Source: Chromera velia
Taxonomy: Eukaryota; Sar; Chromeraceae
Reading direction: 5' to 3'
DNA length: 44,195 nt
Assembly (NCBI GenBank): GCA_018398765.1
Contig: JAHBMJ010000599.1
Location: 1 to 44,195, forward strand
Shown here: positions 1-11,012 of the stretch, piece after piece
How positions within the stretch are numbered: the first letter of the stretch is position 1
Layout of the letters: the number at the start of each line of letters is the position of its first letter
Program-made: the position numbers and the translations under genes
Notes under the pieces: generated by a model
Databases searched by the model: none
What the model saw: the letters and a program-made list of their open reading frames with translations, nothing else
What the model was told of the DNA's origin: nothing

Positions 1-228
1 GCCCCCAGACAGCCAGAGCAGCCGAAGAAGGCAGTCAAAGAAAAGAAGGGAAGCTGGGTTCAGGGCTGTCAGGTGAAGGAAATTCTTAGGAAGTACAAGC
101 AGGGAAGAGGATGGCGTTATGAGGTGGCATGGCATGGCTGGCAGTCAACATCACATGAAGCAGCCTCGCTCATGCGCAAGCACGCCCTGCCAGAAGTGGA
201 AGAGTTTGAGAAAAAATGCAGCTGTTAA
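1..228 (+). CDS. C-terminal fragment of a chromodomain protein, possibly a retrotransposon integrase tail
   Basis: An open frame enters from the left edge and stops at a TAA at 226-228. After a Lys/Pro-rich linker it reads VKEILRKYKQGRGWRYEVAW, then HGW and a terminal EVEEFEKK. This matches the chromodomain pattern: a V-x-EIL strand, a basic turn, an aromatic Y-x-V-x-W-x-G strand and a closing acidic helix. The usual NTWEP segment is replaced by STSHEAASL. Chromodomains bind methylated histone tails and occur in host chromatin proteins and at the C-terminus of chromovirus (Ty3/gypsy) integrases. Its position at the extreme end of an ORF, next to retroelement remains, makes the second origin plausible, but no integrase core is visible in the window. 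The 207 bases after the stop hold only a (GAT)n run. Confidence 0.55.
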   Translation, partial: APRQPEQPKKAVKEKKGSWVQGCQVKEILRKYKQGRGWRYEVAWHGWQSTSHEAASLMRKHALPEVEEFEKKCSC

Positions 229-433
229 GCTATTTGCTAAAGGTTGTGAAATAAGGGTCCATCATTTAATAATCTGCCTTGCGTGTTGTGACTTGCCGAA
301 TGCTAGACGCCTATTATGGGCCGATAGCGATGGCGTATGATGATGATGATGATGTATGAATGCATGGATGAACAGACCACCCGAGCCCAACAGAAGCTAG
401 GGGTTAAGTCTTCTATCATGATACATCATCATC

Positions 434-487
434 ATTAATCGGTCTATAGGCCATCATGCAATGCATGAGTCTAGGACAATGCTTTAT
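434..487. repeat. LINE A family 3'-end repeat, copy 1
   Basis: This block of about 50 bases (TCGGTCTATAGGCC... to ...CAATGCTTTA) sits directly after a (CAT)n run. It is repeated in the same orientation at 2613-2665. It is interpreted as the 3' terminus of LINE A on the minus strand. Confidence 0.7.
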
Positions 488-2606
488 TGCCCCTTTGCCA
501 GACTTGCATCATATAATGGGAGGGGGCTTCATTCTTATAACTCTAAACACCCTGCATCTAGAAGATGCTTTCTCAATCGCTGATGTCGTTTCCCTTCTGT
601 GGGAGGAGTGCGATGACTGCAACAGAGACTCTCAGGCAGTAGAGGCAGACAGGAAGACCGGTGGAGAGGGGGGACGGGAGATGTACTTGGGAGATGGAAA
701 AAGAACATTCAAAAGGTGAGACGGGAAGAGAGGTAAGTAACCATCACATGCATCGAATCGCAGGCCTTACGATGGAGGGCGCAGACAGATGTTTCACAAG
801 AGTCGCAGGGCCGGCATGGGTGAGTGTCTGAGTGCCAGGGTAACCTTCATTTATGCCAACAATTCGCTTTACGTGGCGTGTTTTAGAGGGGTGGAGTCTT
901 TCAATAGCAACCACTTTCTCTCTCTTTCTTAGGCTCTGTCTAATTTGGCTTCAATTTCGGTTACAATTGTATTCAGAGCCTCTCTATCTGCTCTTGTTTC
1001 TGTGCATTCAGTCAATCGGTGCAGCAGATCGTCTGCTTTGCCCCTGCATGCAGGGTAAACCGCATCTTCCAGCCCTCTGTACGGTGTATGGGGGCGACCA
1101 CCAAGCAACATATACAGCAAGGCTGAAAAAGGGCCTAAGGACCAGATCGCAGCGCGAGGGAGGGAAACGAAATGGGAAGACGAAGGGGATGAAGGAAAAG
1201 TAGAGGAAAGGAAGAGAAGAGACAAACGTTGGGCAGTAGGATAAGATGTTTGGAACACATTTGTTCTGACGCCTCTGCCAAACTGCAAAACCGCCCTCCC
1301 CGTGAAACGGCCCTTTCTAGACAATCATCAATCCATTCATCAACTTCCCGGTTGATCACTGCTCTTAAGAGAAGGAGACGGCCAACCTTGGTGGCTTTTT
1401 TTCTTCTTCTGATGGTTGGATTGACAGTCACAAATTCTTCTAATCCGGTCAACCCAATCAATTTTTATGTGTGTATCATAGAGGAAGGACAATCACCATT
1501 CATTAAAGCCGACCAGGCACCCACGGGCATCTTGAGGTCAATATGTTTTAAGTTAGTCAAATACCCAGTAAGTCTTATCAACACATACACACGTGCAGGA
1601 AGTAGACCAACAGCATATAAAGTAGGTACACGGAAAGAGGAGAGAGACAGATTCAAAGCCCAACGGACAAAGCGCAATTGAAGGACATCTAATGCATCCA
1701 TGTCTGACTTGCAGACAGGCAGACAGTCAAACGCGTATAGAGCAACAGGCAACCAGAAAGCGCATAAACACAAAATTTTTGCTGCGGGGGGCAGGCGACC
1801 TAAAGAGAGTGCCACGCTCTTTGCATAACCTATCCATCTACTCGCTATGCTAAGCCTCTCTTCTATTACCTCCCTTAAGTCTCCCCCTTTGAATAAAAGA
1901 ACACCCAGATACTTATACGACCCCACTCTCTCAACTTCTTTTCCCCCAAACATAAGCCTGCCTTCAATTGCAGGGTAAGAGTCGGACAGACGCATGATTT
2001 TCATCTTTTTTAAATTAACAGTGAGCCCCCTCTCTTTACAGAAAGAATTCAATTCATTCAAACTGACCTGCAGGTCATGCACACTCTCAGCAACGAGGAC
2101 AAGGTCATCGGCATAACCAAGGCTATCGTACTCAACCCCACCGAGCAGAACCTCTGCACGACCGGAAGCCTTCACTCTTTCATGCAGATCATTGATGAAA
2201 ATCAAGAAGAGAAGAGGGGAGAGAGGATCCTCTTGTTTCACCCTTTTCTCTTCTTTAAACATAAAAGGGCTGCCAGTGATACTTCCGTACATATTTGTAT
2301 ATATTTCCCGAATCATTTTGATATCGACTGCACTCACCCCTTGCTTCAGCAAAAGTTCAAACAAAACATCCCTGAGCAGGGAGTCAAAGGCTTTGCTGAA
2401 GTCTACAAAGCATGCTAACAAGGGCTTCTTTCATTTTTTTGCCTTTTGTATCAGCGCAGTAAGTGCTCCAATGGCTTTTCTTGTTCCTACCCCTTGCTGA
2501 AACCCCAACTGCCTATGGTCAATCTTCATTTGCGATGTAAGACGGGCAGAGAGGAGTGAAGAAAAGAGTTTTGGTAAGAGTGAGACAACATGAATCGGAC
2601 GCCAAT
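436..2606 (-). mobile_element. LINE A: 5'-truncated, decayed non-LTR retrotransposon
   Basis: A minus-strand element runs from reverse transcriptase motif 1 (NWRPIHVVSLL, near 2600) through the RT core and a C-terminal Cys/His knuckle to a 3' untranslated region. It ends near 436 against an (ATG)n-type simple tail. No endonuclease domain is present, so it is 5'-truncated. Its last 50 bases recur at 2613-2665, which defines the family's 3' end. Inactivated by in-frame stops and at least one frameshift. Confidence 0.75.
929..2603 (-). pseudogene. LINE A reverse transcriptase ORF, broken
   Basis: Visible RT blocks are the NWRPI segment, LGFQQGVGTRKA, motif A (CFVDFSKAFDS), motif B (KQEDPLSPLLFLIFINDL), motif C (GYADDLVLVAES) and the thumb (SYKYLGVLL). 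The catalytic aspartates of motifs A and C are intact. Motif B has Glu where non-LTR RTs normally have Gly (KQGDPLSP), a change explained by one G-to-A transition. The frame is interrupted by a TGA just before motif A, near 2430, and by a TAA near 1463. Coding continues in the same frame on both sides of each. A later frameshift leads into a region ending in a C-x13-C knuckle (ACRGKADDLLHRLTEC, 980-1060). The copy cannot make a full RT. Confidence 0.8.
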
Positions 2607-2665
2607 TATTATTAATTGGTCTATAGGCCATCATGCAATACATAAATCTAGGACAATGCTTTATA
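2607..2665 (-). mobile_element. 3' terminus of a second LINE A copy with a (TAA)n tail
   Basis: Bases 2613-2665 match 434-487 with four substitutions, all transitions. On the minus strand the copy ends in TTAATAATAAT and then joins directly to the truncated 5' end of the downstream LINE A. The simple tail is even read as Asn-Asn-Asn in the adjoining open frame. This places two same-family, same-orientation insertions head to tail. Confidence 0.6.
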
Positions 2666-4388
2666 TCATCATTTTGAATGCTCTATATCATCATATAGGC
2701 TATATGATATGTTTAGATATTTAAAGGTTCAACTAGTTTATTTCTTTTTATCGTTTTTATTTTTTGCTAGTTTTTTTAAAATTATTTATAAAAAATCAGT
2801 GGTGCTATATTTATTTTCTTCCATAAACTATCACATTGCTATGTCTTATTCTTTTTAATAACAATATTAAAGGTCAGAGTCAATTGGGTCAGAGTTAATT
2901 CTCATTCATGGAAAGCTACATGCGGAATCGATCATCGTCATTCGGTACCAGCCTATAATAGGCCCGAGTGTTATTATGTCTGTGATAAAAAGTTTAAAAT
3001 CCCAAACAAGTATGAACTGTATATATAATATATTTATTCAAGTAAGTTACTCTCAGTTAGAAACGTGATGATTGAGGGTTTTTTTATGCATAGATAAACT
3101 CATATAAACTTTTTAAACACACATATATACTACACATCACTTTTTATTCTGAAAGTTAAAACATTCACTACTTCTTTACTATACACTCATATGCACCTAG
3201 TCCAGCGTCCTGACATGTGAGAAGGTGGAAGTTCTGTAAGCGGGGTTAAAGCACAGTAAATAAGCACTCCCTACTTGCTGCACTCCTGCTGGGTCGTATT
3301 CTTAGACTTACTAATACCTGTGAATGAATGAAGAGAAGAATTATTCTATTGAGTGATCCATCTTTGCCTGATGGTCACCTCTGGAGGAAGGAGACCATTC
3401 AGTCTAATTAAAAGTCGTTATGTTTGAATTTGGATTCGTATGCTGACACCAGATTCAAGCTTTTTTTAACTTCTTTATTAATAAATAGTTTTCAAAACGA
3501 AATGTATTTATAACAAAACGGGACATACCAACGTTAACCGGACCCGAACACTATTTCCAACTCCAATTTTTTTTTCAAATATATAAACAGTTTAAAACAG
3601 TTTAAACATATTTAGTTGAAGTATAGGGTGCCAGCCTGCCAGGCAGCGATGCTTATGGACCCACCGCGGCCCGCGGGCTGAGTGTGCAAGCCAAGCGGCA
3701 TGAGCCGCCGGGGCGGCGCAGGGTGGAGCACTTCCATACGAATCCGATTTTTGCTACACGCATTTAGCGTCAGCCGAATCAGATCGACTCATATCGTGCA
3801 GTACGAGCTGATCAAACGTCGTTTGGCTGTTCGTTCTACTCTGCCTTGACGGACAGACTATTTTATGAAGTAGTTCTACCATCATGGAGATCTAGCTCTG
3901 CATTCCGTTTGGCCATCTCTTTTATCATTCTCTTTTATGGTTAACAGCGCTCTTTTGTATCCCGTTTCGGTCAGTCAACGACCGCAACGATTTCCGTCTC
4001 CAAGACTCAAATGTAGACGCCAGATGGAAAACCGAGACTCCATTGTTCCCCCAAGCTCTTTCGACACCTATCCTCAACAACATCACCCAGATCGAACAAG
4101 TGGATAAGAACGGCCAGTAGCATCATTGCCGCCATTTCTGCCGAGAGTTGCCCTTCTCTCAGCTGCCACGATGCAGTTGCTGCCTGCACTGCACTGAGCC
4201 GTCAGTGCATCATCTGCTCACAGCTGCTTTCTGGGCCGCTACGAGCTGAGAGTGCCGCAACTTTTCTACTGCGATGTCCCCTGTCTGCTCGCCAAGGATC
4301 ACTGAGGAAGGCAAGGTTTCAGAAGTGCCTCTTTAGGGGGGGGATTCTTCTGAATCATGACTCTTCCAGCCAGCGCCAGAACGGGACA
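2666..4388. other. AT-rich spacer with one GC island
   Basis: I see no coding region with family resemblance. 2680-3650 is strongly AT-rich. 3655-3722 is a short GC-rich island (CCGCGGCCCGCGGGC and flanks). A possible minimal first exon (ATG at 4571, 23 codons, then GTGAGT) lies further right, without a recognisable continuation. Confidence 0.5.
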
Positions 4389-4451
4389 GCTAGAACGGAC
4401 ATGCCGAGACCAACGCAAGGTCTATGCGAGACGCAATACAATGGCATGCAA
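4389..4451. repeat. Dispersed repeat pair, copy 1
   Basis: The segment beginning GGACATGCCGAGACCAACGC recurs at 5808-5877 in direct orientation. The copies differ by transitions at four or so sites and by a short length change near the 3' end. The family is unidentified. Confidence 0.7.
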
Positions 4452-5807
4452 CATAGATTCCCTTTTCTTTTCCCTTTTCTTCTGATTAGTCCTCCTCTCT
4501 GTGTCTAACGCCAATGTTGATACACTCAGGTCATGCAGACGAAGCAACAAAGCCATTCACGACATCAAAATGAAGGCCGTCGGCCATTGTATCCTCCCCC
4601 TACCCTCTTCACTGCTTCTCAACCACCAGCCAGCGGGGTGAGTGGAAACGCCTTCCATTAGTAAGTGTGAGAAGAAATAAGAGAAGAAAGATACAGTGAT
4701 GGCAAAAATAAGGACATGCTTATACGTTGTGCCCGTTCAGGTGTTACACAGTATGGAGGTGCATCCAGGAGCAAGGACAACAGAGAAAAGAGAAGTATTG
4801 AGTGTGTAAAGGGAGACAATCCAAAGAGACAGACAGAGTGTCATGTGTTTCTTCTTTTCTTTTTACTCTCCTCTGCCAATCTAAGTGAAAGAGTAAACGT
4901 TGCCGCGATCAGATAGGGCAACAAGGCAAAAGATCGAAGTAGGACTGGTATGCTACCACCTCACGTTTCTTTCTAGCTAACAAAAGAAAGAGACAAAGGA
5001 TGCGTTTTGGTTACTTCTCTGGAATTACCAGAGGAGGAATGGCATGTATAGATACAAACAATACCCGACAAGACTAAAAAGAAGCCCGCCTGTCATAGAC
5101 AAACACAAAAAGATTCGCTTGATGGAAAGAGGCACATCATCGCAGAGAAAAATCTTGTTGGTCTGGTCGGAGACGGAGAAGTTGTCAGGGTGATCAAGAA
5201 TGCCAATCATATTTGTAGCGAAAATCTCCAGGCAGTGCCAGGCAGGTCCTCCGAATGGTTGTGAGTGGTAGACGTCGACCAGAACCAGTTGGTCAAAAGG
5301 TATAAACCCACGTCAGGCTCATCTAGATCGATCCACATCGGAAAGGACAAAGACAGATAAGAGGCAATTGCAGGAATAGATTGAGACGGCAGGCCAAAGT
5401 CTCAATGGCAAAATCATCCTCAGTGTTTGCCCTACTCCCCCTTGCAATATCAAGAATTGGAAGACCAAATTTTTGCAGTGGCTAGCGATGGTGGAAACAC
5501 AAACAAAAAGCTCAAGCAGGTCCGAAAAAAAATCATACCAACAGCCTCCCTGAGGTGTGAAGGCAAAACAAAAAGATTCAGACTTTATTTCCCTGGATCG
5601 ATTTCAAGCTCTGCTACCATGTTGTACAAAGGGAGTAAGCGGTTGCTATAGACGTACAGAGAATAAATAGGTGCACCCGAGTCTATGGACTGTCAGTTCA
5701 GGCTAGAGGAAACAGACCGCTTCATAAGCTAGGCTAGAGAGGAATAAATGGATACATTTCGCCTCTGCAAACGGAAATAGATGCCGTACAGGCACGAACA
5801 GGACAAC
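4452..5807. other. Spacer without recognisable genes
   Basis: This stretch lies between the two dispersed repeat copies. Open frames are short and lack family motifs or convincing splice structure. It could be the interior of an element bounded by the two repeats, but no transposase or retroelement motif supports that. Confidence 0.4.
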
Positions 5808-5877
5808 CAGGACAGACATGCCGAGACCAACGCAAGGTCCATGCGAGATGCAATACAATAGCATGCAATACATAGTA
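5808..5877. repeat. Dispersed repeat pair, copy 2
   Basis: Direct repeat of 4389-4451. Relative to copy 1 it reads GGTCCATGCGAGATGC for GGTCTATGCGAGACGC, and AATAGCATGC for AATGGCATGC, so the differences are transitions. Confidence 0.7.
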
Positions 5878-6088
5878 TGTACAGTCATACATGCAAAGCT
5901 AAAAGTTTCTATATACCTATTTTTTTTTCGTAAGCATTCATTATCATTCAAGTTCAGTAGAGTCAATCAAATTTACTCTCAATTTAGTCAATCATACGTC
6001 AGGTTGTGAAACAATTACTCAACCAACTATGAGCTCTCCATGTCCGTCCATGTCTAGGTCCATCATGTCCATGTCTTCCCACGACTTT

Positions 6089-6971
6089 TAGTGATCAGAT
6101 TTGATTTGATTTGATTTGATTTGATCTAGGATTTGATTTAAAGTAGGGCTTAACCTCAAATCAAATCTTAGGTCTGAGAAACTTTAGTATGACAGAGCCT
6201 ACCAATTCCTATCAAATCTACTTCAAATCTAACCTTTTAACGCTCTTTAACCTCAAATGTTCGAGGTCAATCCGTCATCCAGTCTCTCAAATGAGTCTTC
6301 ACACTTTTTTGTGTGCAAAAAAAAACAAATGATCACAAAAAGATTTTTTTATCGGTTTTATATGAATATTTAGCATGAATATGAACCCCCAAAAGCTTTT
6401 TCAAATGTCTGTTCAGTGAAAAAGAGGTCATCCAGTCTATTTTCCAGACATTCAAGTTTTGATTGAGGGTTTGAAGTGGTTTTTAATTGTCTTGTGGCAG
6501 TTTTTATGCTTCTTTCTTTAGCAGGCTTGGGCCCTTCTTAGGTCCCCCCTTATCAAACCGATCAACGATGTCAAACAATCCTACAGGTCATAACAACAAG
6601 AACGCTAGTAAAAAGGCCGCATTAGTAGACAGTGCCGGCTATGTAAAGAAAGTGTGGCCTGCAGAAAGAGGGAGTAATGTAATTGTAAGCTCTTAACTTA
6701 TGTAAGCTCTTAGCTTTAACAATAGCTCATTAATTTTGAGAGTCTTAATGTAGTTTTTAATCTAGTTTTTAGTGATTTTCTTATGTCTAGGGCTTTCTAG
6801 GATTTGTTAGTGGTATCGACTGTGTCATGTCGTCTTCAGTGCTGTCAAGAGTGACCTCTAGACTTCAACCTCAAATCTAGTTCAAATCTGACCAGATTTG
6901 AACTTGAAGCTCAAATCAAATCAAATCAAATTAAATTAAATCAAATCCTATCAAATCAAATCTGGTCACTA
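6089..6971. mobile_element. hAT-like non-autonomous DNA transposon (MITE-like, 883 bp)
   Basis: The ends are terminal inverted repeats. The left end reads TAGTGATCAGATTTG and the right end, on the opposite strand, reads TAGTGACCAGATTTG. Both continue into runs of the pentamer ATTTG/CAAAT. Immediately outside are ACGACTTT (6081-6088) and ACGACCTT (6972-6979), an 8-bp target-site duplication with one T/C difference. hAT elements make 8-bp duplications and commonly begin C/T-AG-N-G, which fits. The interior has only a 69-codon open frame (6487-6696) with no recognised transposase motif, so any movement would depend on a transposase supplied elsewhere. Confidence 0.7.
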
Positions 6972-6979
6972 ACGACCTT

Positions 6980-8195
6980 GCCTTATCCGTTGGGAGTGAC
7001 TGATCATCTCCCCGTCTATCCGAGTGCTGCCGCGGCTGCTGCCCCTCCCTCAACTATATACCTATTAGTTCTATATGCTATATGTTATTCAATATTAAGT
7101 ATTAAAGTGCACCCATTGCACCATCGTACTAGATGCTTATATAGCCAGGTGCAATCAACTTGAATTTAAACAAAAACAAATAATCAATCAATCAAAGCGC
7201 ATACATCATGATAACTTATGCGCAGTCCTAGGCGCAGTCACGGTGCAAGCGCCTGCTGAAAGCGAACTTGAATCTAAACTTGAATGTATGTCGTGGCTTT
7301 TCACCTGCACCTAGGCCTGCACCGATGCACACATTCTTATCATTTTTATCATTTGATTTGAGCTAGAGCGACATCTCAGCGTGCGCCAGAGCCCGCCAAC
7401 ATTTCGCAAGGCATCGCGCATTGATTCGCCATGCATACGATAGTACGGATCGGAAAATGGAATCTCCAAAGCCTGGCCGAGTTGGAGGTTCTTGCGAAAT
7501 CTCGTCAAAGAAAATATTCAGGCGTTCGCCGCGTCACCTGCAGCACAGACAGGGCGGCCGATTCATTCAATGGCAAAAAGTCTACGGGTTTTCACAGAAA
7601 GGCGCTCGTTCTTGTCGTGCGCTCTTCGCACGTGGACAACTTCACGCGACCCCAGATTGCTAAGTACCAGGCAGCGGAGATAGATCGGCAAAAAGGATGT
7701 TTGAGAAAAGGAAGTGAAAGGAAGTGACGGACAAGAGGACGAAACGCATGTGGGAGCCGCTAGTGAATGGTGCAAGAATGGGAGCTGGTCTCTGTGCCTG
7801 TCTCTCTGAACATTTATGACCTTGTTGGTGAGAGCACCTTGGAGCAAGCCTCTGCCTACTTTGTCTTCTTTGCACGTACAGATACTTACAGGCAACCATG
7901 CACTGATGCAAATGAAGAATCCATGACGAACATACGGACTTTCTCACATGCGGATGAAGCTCTTTGTCTCTCATATGCTTGCGAACTCAAACGCGCCACC
8001 GTGACATGCTTTTTTTGCCACCTCAACTCATCTTCCTATTTTCTGTCCAACTTTCTTGTGCGCGCCACCTCCAGGCTGTGTGTGTTTGGGTGTCCGCATG
8101 GAAGGATGTGTTTGGCTTTTGTTCAACTCATGCGATGCAACGTAGGTACAGGTAAGTGGATCGGTAGGAAGGGAGGTACATTCTGCACAACCGAC
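6980..8195. other. Spacer and 3' flank of the PP2A gene
   Basis: Contains an AT-rich stretch with an (AATC)n tract at 7181-7194, resembling a LINE tail, then GC-richer sequence with overlapping unassigned open frames. The last few codons of the PP2A catalytic subunit should lie here on the minus strand. I found no sequence encoding the conserved Asp-Tyr-Phe-Leu terminus. Confidence 0.4.
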
Positions 8196-9063
8196 CATTG
8201 GCTCTCCTCTTCTGGGAGCGGGGTCAAAAGTCTGGAACGAGGGGGGAAGCGCGCACTCGTCGTCGAGCTCCATCAGTGCGGCCTGTGGTGTAGTGTAGTG
8301 TGGGGGGGACGCGCAGGGGTGAGGTGAAGGGAGGGAGGATGGAAGACGGTGTGGGTCCATACGAAGAAAAATGAATGCACCGCAGAAACAACACAAGAAG
8401 GCAGAGGGGCAAAGTGGGAGGGACGGCCCGAGAGAAAAGGGCGGAAGAAAGCAGCGGGCGGACGAACAGGTTCCTGTCACAAACAAGGTTTTTTGCATTG
8501 GTTGTACTTTCTGGAGACGGGGTGGACTGCAAAAATGGAAATGAAGATACTTTCCCAGCTGGCTGAGAACACAAACAGGAAATCAACTGGCCAGTACGGC
8601 CTCATGATGCACTCATGCTTCTCACCCTTTTCACCTACAAAGAGACAAAGAGATGGAATACAAAGACAAACGCGCAGACAGAGTGATCGGAAAATGTATC
8701 AGCACGAAACACATGCAGGTGGGCATACACCATGACAACAACACAAATGCGAGCAACACACGACTTTAGCTCTCCCTCTCTCTCTCTCGCACACACAGAG
8801 GGAGAGAGAAAGAAGAAAGGAGAGGGAGACGGGAGGGAGCAAATGCGAGCTGGGGAGACACCAGATGCTCACCTGATTTCCGCATCGATAACAGTAGTTC
8901 GGAGCAGAAAAGATCGTGACAACGTTTTGATCATGACTCCTGCAGACATCCACCTCATCATGTACATGCATGCATGCATGCAAGACAACACCCCCCCAGT
9001 TGTCGTATGGATTTGAGAGGGGGGGAATTGAAGGGAAGAAACGAAAAGCCTGTCTGTCATTCT

Positions 9064-9102
<39 letters not shown>

Positions 9103-10971
9103 CCTCCCTCACGCTTTGTGCTGTCTCTTTCTCCCCCCCTTTCCCATTTTCCCGTCTTTGTGTGTGCGTGTTCAGACAAACCGACAGACCAATTGTATCC
9201 ATCCATGACAAGCTGGTGTGCTCGTGCGATGAGTTTCAGTCCGTTCCTGTGGTTGAACTCCTCCGAAATGTTCTGCCCGAATGTGTACCCAGCGCCTCGG
9301 GGGGATATGCCCCACCTGCTCATATTCCATGCGAAGGTCGGATTCGACGGACTGACAGACTGCATCGTGTTCTTTCGCTTTTCTCTTCGTTTCAGACAGA
9401 CCGACAGACGATATGGTTTCTCTCTTTTTCCATTCATTCACTCACTCATTCACGAAAATCCACTTCCTTTTGCGGGTCTTGCGACAGCACTGTTTCCGCC
9501 TGGCCCTCGTCAGGCCGACAGACGGACAGACACACAAACAGATAGACACACAGGCAGACACACCAACAGGTAGACACACAGACAGGCAGAAAAAGCGGCA
9601 TGCAAAGCCGACGAAGAATTTGATCTTGCGGAAATGATTGTATCGACCATGTAACGAATACGTAGCACCTCGGCAACGTCCGCCCCATTCCATACTCCTG
9701 GGACCACGTCGACGTTGACACGAAAAAAAAAACACTAGGACACACGCAACAAGTGCGTTTTAGCAGGTGTCTCTTTGACGTTTGATTGCACTTCAGACAA
9801 AAAAAAATTCCCACAGACAGACAGACCCTTGCCTGTCGTCTGGGTCCGACCAAAGAAGGTCACACATCGCTCCTTCGTGAGGAATCTCCTGAAACCTGAA
9901 AAATGAATCAAGGAAGAAAGAAAAGGGGGAATCAACGGTGGGGGCAATGCCAACAGACTGCATCGTAGCAGACGAGATTCTTTTCTCCGTCGATTGCTTG
10001 TGACAAGTGAACAAACCTCTGAATTTTCAGAAACGAACAGCCGGACCGAAACACCCAAGGCAAAATACCGGGGGAGGGGGAAAAGACAAGAAATTGATCA
10101 GTCGGGGAAGCGTGAACAAATCGACCCGACTCGACGGTAGTGCGTGATCTGATTATTTTGTTTTGCCCTTTTCTTTCCTGTTGGAGACATAGATTGTGAG
10201 CGAAATTTTTCGATTCAAGAAAGAAAGAAAGAAAAAGAGGAGGAATGAAAGACAGCGCATAAAGCTCGACCAAAAACAGCCATCGAACAACAGAAGACCG
10301 TTTGTACACTCACAATGCCTGGCCACGATTCAATCGCCTGTCGAGGGTCCTGATGGCTTCGTCGGTGTTTCTTTTCTTTTTCTTTTTTTCTATTCATTCA
10401 CGCAGCGACCCATTCATAAAGCCAAAGAAAGGAATGTACTCGTCTACCTACCTGTCGAGGGCCCTGATGGCATCGATGGTGTCCACCGCTGGGGAGAGCC
10501 CGCCGTGGTTACAGAAGATTTGACGCTCGATGACCGCAGTCAGAGGAAGAAAGTCGAAACAATCTGCGTGCACACTCACGAACACAGATAGATGGATGGA
10601 CACCGATGCACGCACACGCACACCCGCACAGGAGAGAAGAGGAGAAAAAGAAGGTCCCCATACAGCGACGGACAAGCAGGCTCAGGCAAAAACAGCAGGG
10701 AGCCGGAATGACACTTGACTGAGAAGCTTCCAAATGAAAAATGAGAGAATCAAAAGCACGAGACACACGCGCACCTCTCAGGAGACCCGACCCACCAGTG
10801 AAGTAATGCCACACGTTCGCGCTCCCGTACTTCCTCACGCACTCGTCGTAGAATCCGTACACCTGCATGCGTGTATGCAAGCGAACGAATGCCCTGAACG
10901 TCACCAGTCAGTCACAAGACCCGACAATCAAAAGAAGAAGAGATCGCCAGACAGGACAAGCAGAAGGGACA

Positions 10972-11012
<41 letters not shown>

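Noticed and set aside
4571-4642. Possible first exon with an ATG and a GTGAGT donor
   Set aside because: Only 23 codons, and no second exon in phase could be recognised downstream.
7421-7727. Overlapping plus-strand ORFs near 7.5 kb
   Set aside because: No family motif, no splice structure, and three overlapping frames of similar length.
9827-9840. GC-AG intron after PP2A exon 7 (AG then GCAAGG)
   Set aside because: Using GTCTGT six bases later restores the conserved DDRQGWGISPRG reading, while the GC donor deletes two residues.
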